This document shows, in pieces, positions 61,227 to 64,000 of a stretch of 64,000 nucleotides of DNA. The stretch is from Sulfurovum sp. GTDB taxonomy: Bacteria > Campylobacterota > Campylobacteria > Campylobacterales > Sulfurovaceae. Under the pieces are notes generated by a model. That model ran no database searches and was not told where the DNA came from. It was given only the letters and a program-made list of their open reading frames with translations. The stretch is from assembly GCA_030826885.1 (NCBI GenBank), contig JAUUDF010000026.1, positions 1-64,000 of the forward strand. Reading direction: 5' to 3'. Positions within the stretch are counted from its first letter, which is position 1. Each line of letters begins with the position of its first letter. The translations under genes and the position numbers were made by a program.

Positions 61227-62456
61227 TTATCGGTCGACTTCACCGAATACGATATTGGTCGAACCAATGATCGTAACGACATCCGCGATGTATGTGCCTA
61301 CAAGAATATCCTGCAGCAGTCCTGTATGGAAGAAGCTCGGTGCTCTACACTTGAGTCTGTAGGCATACGGCTCCCCTTCGGATTTAATGTAGAACCCAAG
61401 CTCACCTTTTGGAGACTCTGTCGGCACATAAACCTCGCCTTTAGGCGGTCTCATCCCCTGTGTTACCAGTACGAAATGCTGCATCAGGGCATAGTTCTGC
61501 GTCATGATCTCCTCTTTTGTTGCAGAGATATACTGCGGTGCATGTGCCATCAACTGAGGATCACTCTCTTTGTACATCTGTACCAGCTGACGCAGAATGC
61601 GTGTAGACTGATGTATCTCTTCCATATAGAGGCGGTAACGCCCGTAGGAGTCACATCTGTCACTGACAGGCACATCGAAATCGAGTTCACTGTAGAGTTC
61701 GTACGGCTCCTCTTTTCTGATGTCATACTCAACACCCGAACCACGCAGCATAATACCCGTACAGCCCCAGTTGAGCGCATCTTCGGCAGAGATCACCCCG
61801 ACATCTTCCAGACGCATACGCCAGATACGGTTCTCTGTCAGCAGGGCTTCATAGGTGTTTTTCACCTCTTTGTCCACCTTGTCACACCATGCAACCATAT
61901 TCTCAACCCAGCCCTCTGGCAGATCCAGCGGCACACCGCCAATACGTACAGCAGAATGGGTAAGTCTGGCACCACAGTAGTCTTCCATCAGATCCATTCC
62001 GAATTCACGTTCACGGAAGGCATAGAGGAATACAGACATCGCACCGACGTCAAGTGCATGTGTAGCAATGAAGAAGAGGTGGGAGATAACACGGTTGACC
62101 TCGAGCAGCATCGTACGAATTACCTGTGCACGTCTTGGCGCTTCAATACCCAAAAGTTTCTCTACTGCGAGTGCATAAGCATAGTTGTTCGACGTTGAGG
62201 CGATGTAATCAAGTCTGTCCGTTGTCGGCAGAAACTCGTTGTAGGTCATATTCTCCGCCATCTTTTCGATTCCTCTGTGGAGGTATCCGATGTCGGGGTA
62301 GGCCTTGACAACCTGCTCACCGTCGAGTTCGAGAACCAATCTAAGCTGACCGTGTGCAGAAGGGTGCTGTGGACCGAAGTTGATCACCATTGTGTTGTCG
62401 TCACGCTCAAAATTGAGGTTTTCGAAGAATGGTGTTAATTTATTTGGCTGTTGCAT
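61227..62456 (-). CDS. nuoD: NADH-quinone oxidoreductase subunit D
   Basis: [40 protein letters not shown]. Confidence 0.97.
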   Translation of the reverse strand: MQQPNKLTPFFENLNFERDDNTMVINFGPQHPSAHGQLRLVLELDGEQVVKAYPDIGYLHRGIEKMAENMTYNEFLPTTDRLDYIASTSNNYAYALAVEKLLGIEAPRRAQVIRTMLLEVNRVISHLFFIATHALDVGAMSVFLYAFREREFGMDLMEDYCGARLTHSAVRIGGVPLDLPEGWVENMVAWCDKVDKEVKNTYEALLTENRIWRMRLEDVGVISAEDALNWGCTGIMLRGSGVEYDIRKEEPYELYSELDFDVPVSDRCDSYGRYRLYMEEIHQSTRILRQLVQMYKESDPQLMAHAPQYISATKEEIMTQNYALMQHFVLVTQGMRPPKGEVYVPTESPKGELGFYIKSEGEPYAYRLKCRAPSFFHTGLLQDILVGTYIADVVTIIGSTNIVFGEVDR

Positions 62457-62465
62457 ACTCTCCCC

Positions 62466-63251
62466 TTACTTTCTCTGATCCAGTTGTTTACCGGCTTTTT
62501 TGTTATAGTCAACAAGCAGTGTTTCGCTATACTCGATAGGCTGCTCTTTTTCGCCTTCGGAGATATCCGCACCGAACGGTACTTCATAGCCGACTCTTGA
62601 GAAGCGCTTGGTGTCGTAACGGTCGATACGTGCTGGGTCACGGTTTTCAGGTCCGATGATGTCACGGTACTCTTTACCGAAGATTTTGTCGACCTCATAC
62701 CATGAAGCAAATTCGTCACCATGCAGCGGATAGGTTTTAAGCAGCGGATGCCCCTCCCAGTCGTCCGGCATCAGAATACGTTTGAGGAAAGGATGGTTGT
62801 TCACTTTGATACCGAACATATCGAACATTTCACGCTCTGCGAAATTCGCAGAATTAAATAGTGGCACAATAGACTCTATCGCTTCTCCTTCTTTCAGTCG
62901 ACAGACAATACGCACACGCTTGGCTTCTTTTATGTTAAGCAGTTGCCAGAAGAGTTCGAACTCTCCGTCTTTTGCCAGATAGTCCACTGCACTCTGCTCT
63001 GAACACTGGCTATAGCCGCACTGCTCTTTGAGGGTTTTGATGGCATCGAAGTTCTCCGCCGCATCGATATGGATGACAAGCTGTCCCACTTCAATGTAGC
63101 TCTCTTTGGCAAACGCTTTCATTGCTTCAACGACATCTGCAAAGTGGGTACCCGCTTCTACCGCTTCTCTGGGCACACGTGGTGCGACCCAGTATCTGTC
63201 CGTATAGTATGACTTCGCCTGTACATTGTCTTTGGGTGTATATTTTCTCAT
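62466..63251 (-). CDS. nuoC: NADH-quinone oxidoreductase subunit C
   Basis: SANFAEREMFDMFGIKVNNHPFLKRILMPDDWEGHPLLKTYP. Confidence 0.96.
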   Translation of the reverse strand: MRKYTPKDNVQAKSYYTDRYWVAPRVPREAVEAGTHFADVVEAMKAFAKESYIEVGQLVIHIDAAENFDAIKTLKEQCGYSQCSEQSAVDYLAKDGEFELFWQLLNIKEAKRVRIVCRLKEGEAIESIVPLFNSANFAEREMFDMFGIKVNNHPFLKRILMPDDWEGHPLLKTYPLHGDEFASWYEVDKIFGKEYRDIIGPENRDPARIDRYDTKRFSRVGYEVPFGADISEGEKEQPIEYSETLLVDYNKKAGKQLDQRK

Positions 63252-63769
63252 TACACTAACCTCAAATTCTGTTTGGTATTCTTGTTCATGTTGGCAGATT
63301 CACGTCTGATCTTCTTCTGCAGCATCATCAGTGCATACTGAAGGGTTTCCGGTCTCGGTGCACATCCGGGAAGATAGATGTCAACCGGAACAATACGGTC
63401 AACTCCCTGCACAGTTGCATAGGTGTTGAACATACCGCCGGTATTGGCACATGAACCCATGGAAATGACCCATTTTGGTTCTGTCATCTGGTCATAAAGA
63501 CGTCTGGCGAACTCCGCATGCTTTTTGGAGAGTGTCCCTGCCAGTATCATTACATCCGCCTGTCTTGGAGAGGCACGGAAAATGGTACCCATACGGTCGA
63601 AGTCGTAACGTGACGCCCCCGATGCCATCATTTCGATCGCACAACAGGCGAGTCCATAGGTCAGCGGCCAAAGCGAGTTGCTTCGTCCCCAGTTTACTAA
63701 GTGGTCTACCGTAGTCAGTGCTATCGGCAAGCCAGCCGCGCTGGCGTAATTTACTTGATGCTGTGCCAT
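63251..63769 (-). CDS. nuoB: NADH-quinone oxidoreductase subunit B
   Basis: [55 protein letters not shown]. Confidence 0.98.
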   Translation of the reverse strand: MAQHQVNYASAAGLPIALTTVDHLVNWGRSNSLWPLTYGLACCAIEMMASGASRYDFDRMGTIFRASPRQADVMILAGTLSKKHAEFARRLYDQMTEPKWVISMGSCANTGGMFNTYATVQGVDRIVPVDIYLPGCAPRPETLQYALMMLQKKIRRESANMNKNTKQNLRLV

Positions 63770-64000
63770 TCAAGTGCTCCTTTCTTCCATGCATATACGA
63801 AACCAATCGCAAGTAGTACAATAAACAGTATCATTTCCGCAAAACCAAACCATCCGAGGAGTTTGAAATCGATCGCCCACGGGAACATGAAGATGATCTC
63901 TACATCAAAAAGGATGAAAAGAAGTGCGATCAGATAGAACTGTGCCGAGATGGTATTGGGCTGTTTGGTCACCTCCGGTCCACATTCGTAGATCGTCAGT
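63751..64000 (-). CDS. nuoA: NADH-quinone oxidoreductase subunit A, 5' end beyond window
   Basis: Frame stays open to the edge: [42 protein letters not shown]. Confidence 0.96.
   Translation of the reverse strand, partial: LTIYECGPEVTKQPNTISAQFYLIALLFILFDVEIIFMFPWAIDFKLLGWFGFAEMILFIVLLAIGFVYAWKKGALEWHSIK

Overview
This 64 kb window is a dense chromosomal segment. It most likely comes from a Campylobacterota (epsilonproteobacterial), Sulfurovum-like organism; that is inferred from marker proteins such as an HP0268-like protein, the argS-tatA-gmk-acidic protein order, and a Complex I operon with Cj1574/Cj1575-type subunits instead of NuoE/NuoF. Content is mostly housekeeping: uvrB, ppk1, argJ, accA, fabF/acpP/fabG, gpmI, mraY/murD, rimO/tilS, miaB, nusA, tpiA/pgk/gap, nadD/rsfS, argS/tatA/gmk, ung and miaA, plus two tRNAs (Phe-GAA, Arg-GCG). 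There is also a TonB/ExbBD/TonB-dependent receptor locus with a linked two-component system, and a nearly complete 14-gene nuo operon truncated at the right edge in nuoA. I found no phage, transposase, CRISPR or rRNA. The most noteworthy signals are: (1) a dispersed intergenic element of heptamer repeats (AGTGAAT)n plus a 7-bp hairpin whose stem sequence changes but stays paired, with four copies in the first 10 kb; (2) a non-canonical Complex I input module with two different NuoG proteins, a NuoF-type Fe-S domain fused to a GltD-type FAD oxidoreductase, and a NuoE-replacement subunit carrying an Ala/Glu/Lys linker and a C-terminal HhH-like domain; (3) an OprC/NosA-like candidate copper receptor with CxxxM and HxM motifs, preceded by 11-bp-period direct repeats that could be the operator of the nearby OmpR-type regulator; (4) a 108-bp element with 22 bp of inverted arms after murD; (5) a second repeat family (AGGGTGCGT...) flanking an EI24-like gene. 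All calls were made by eye, without database searches.
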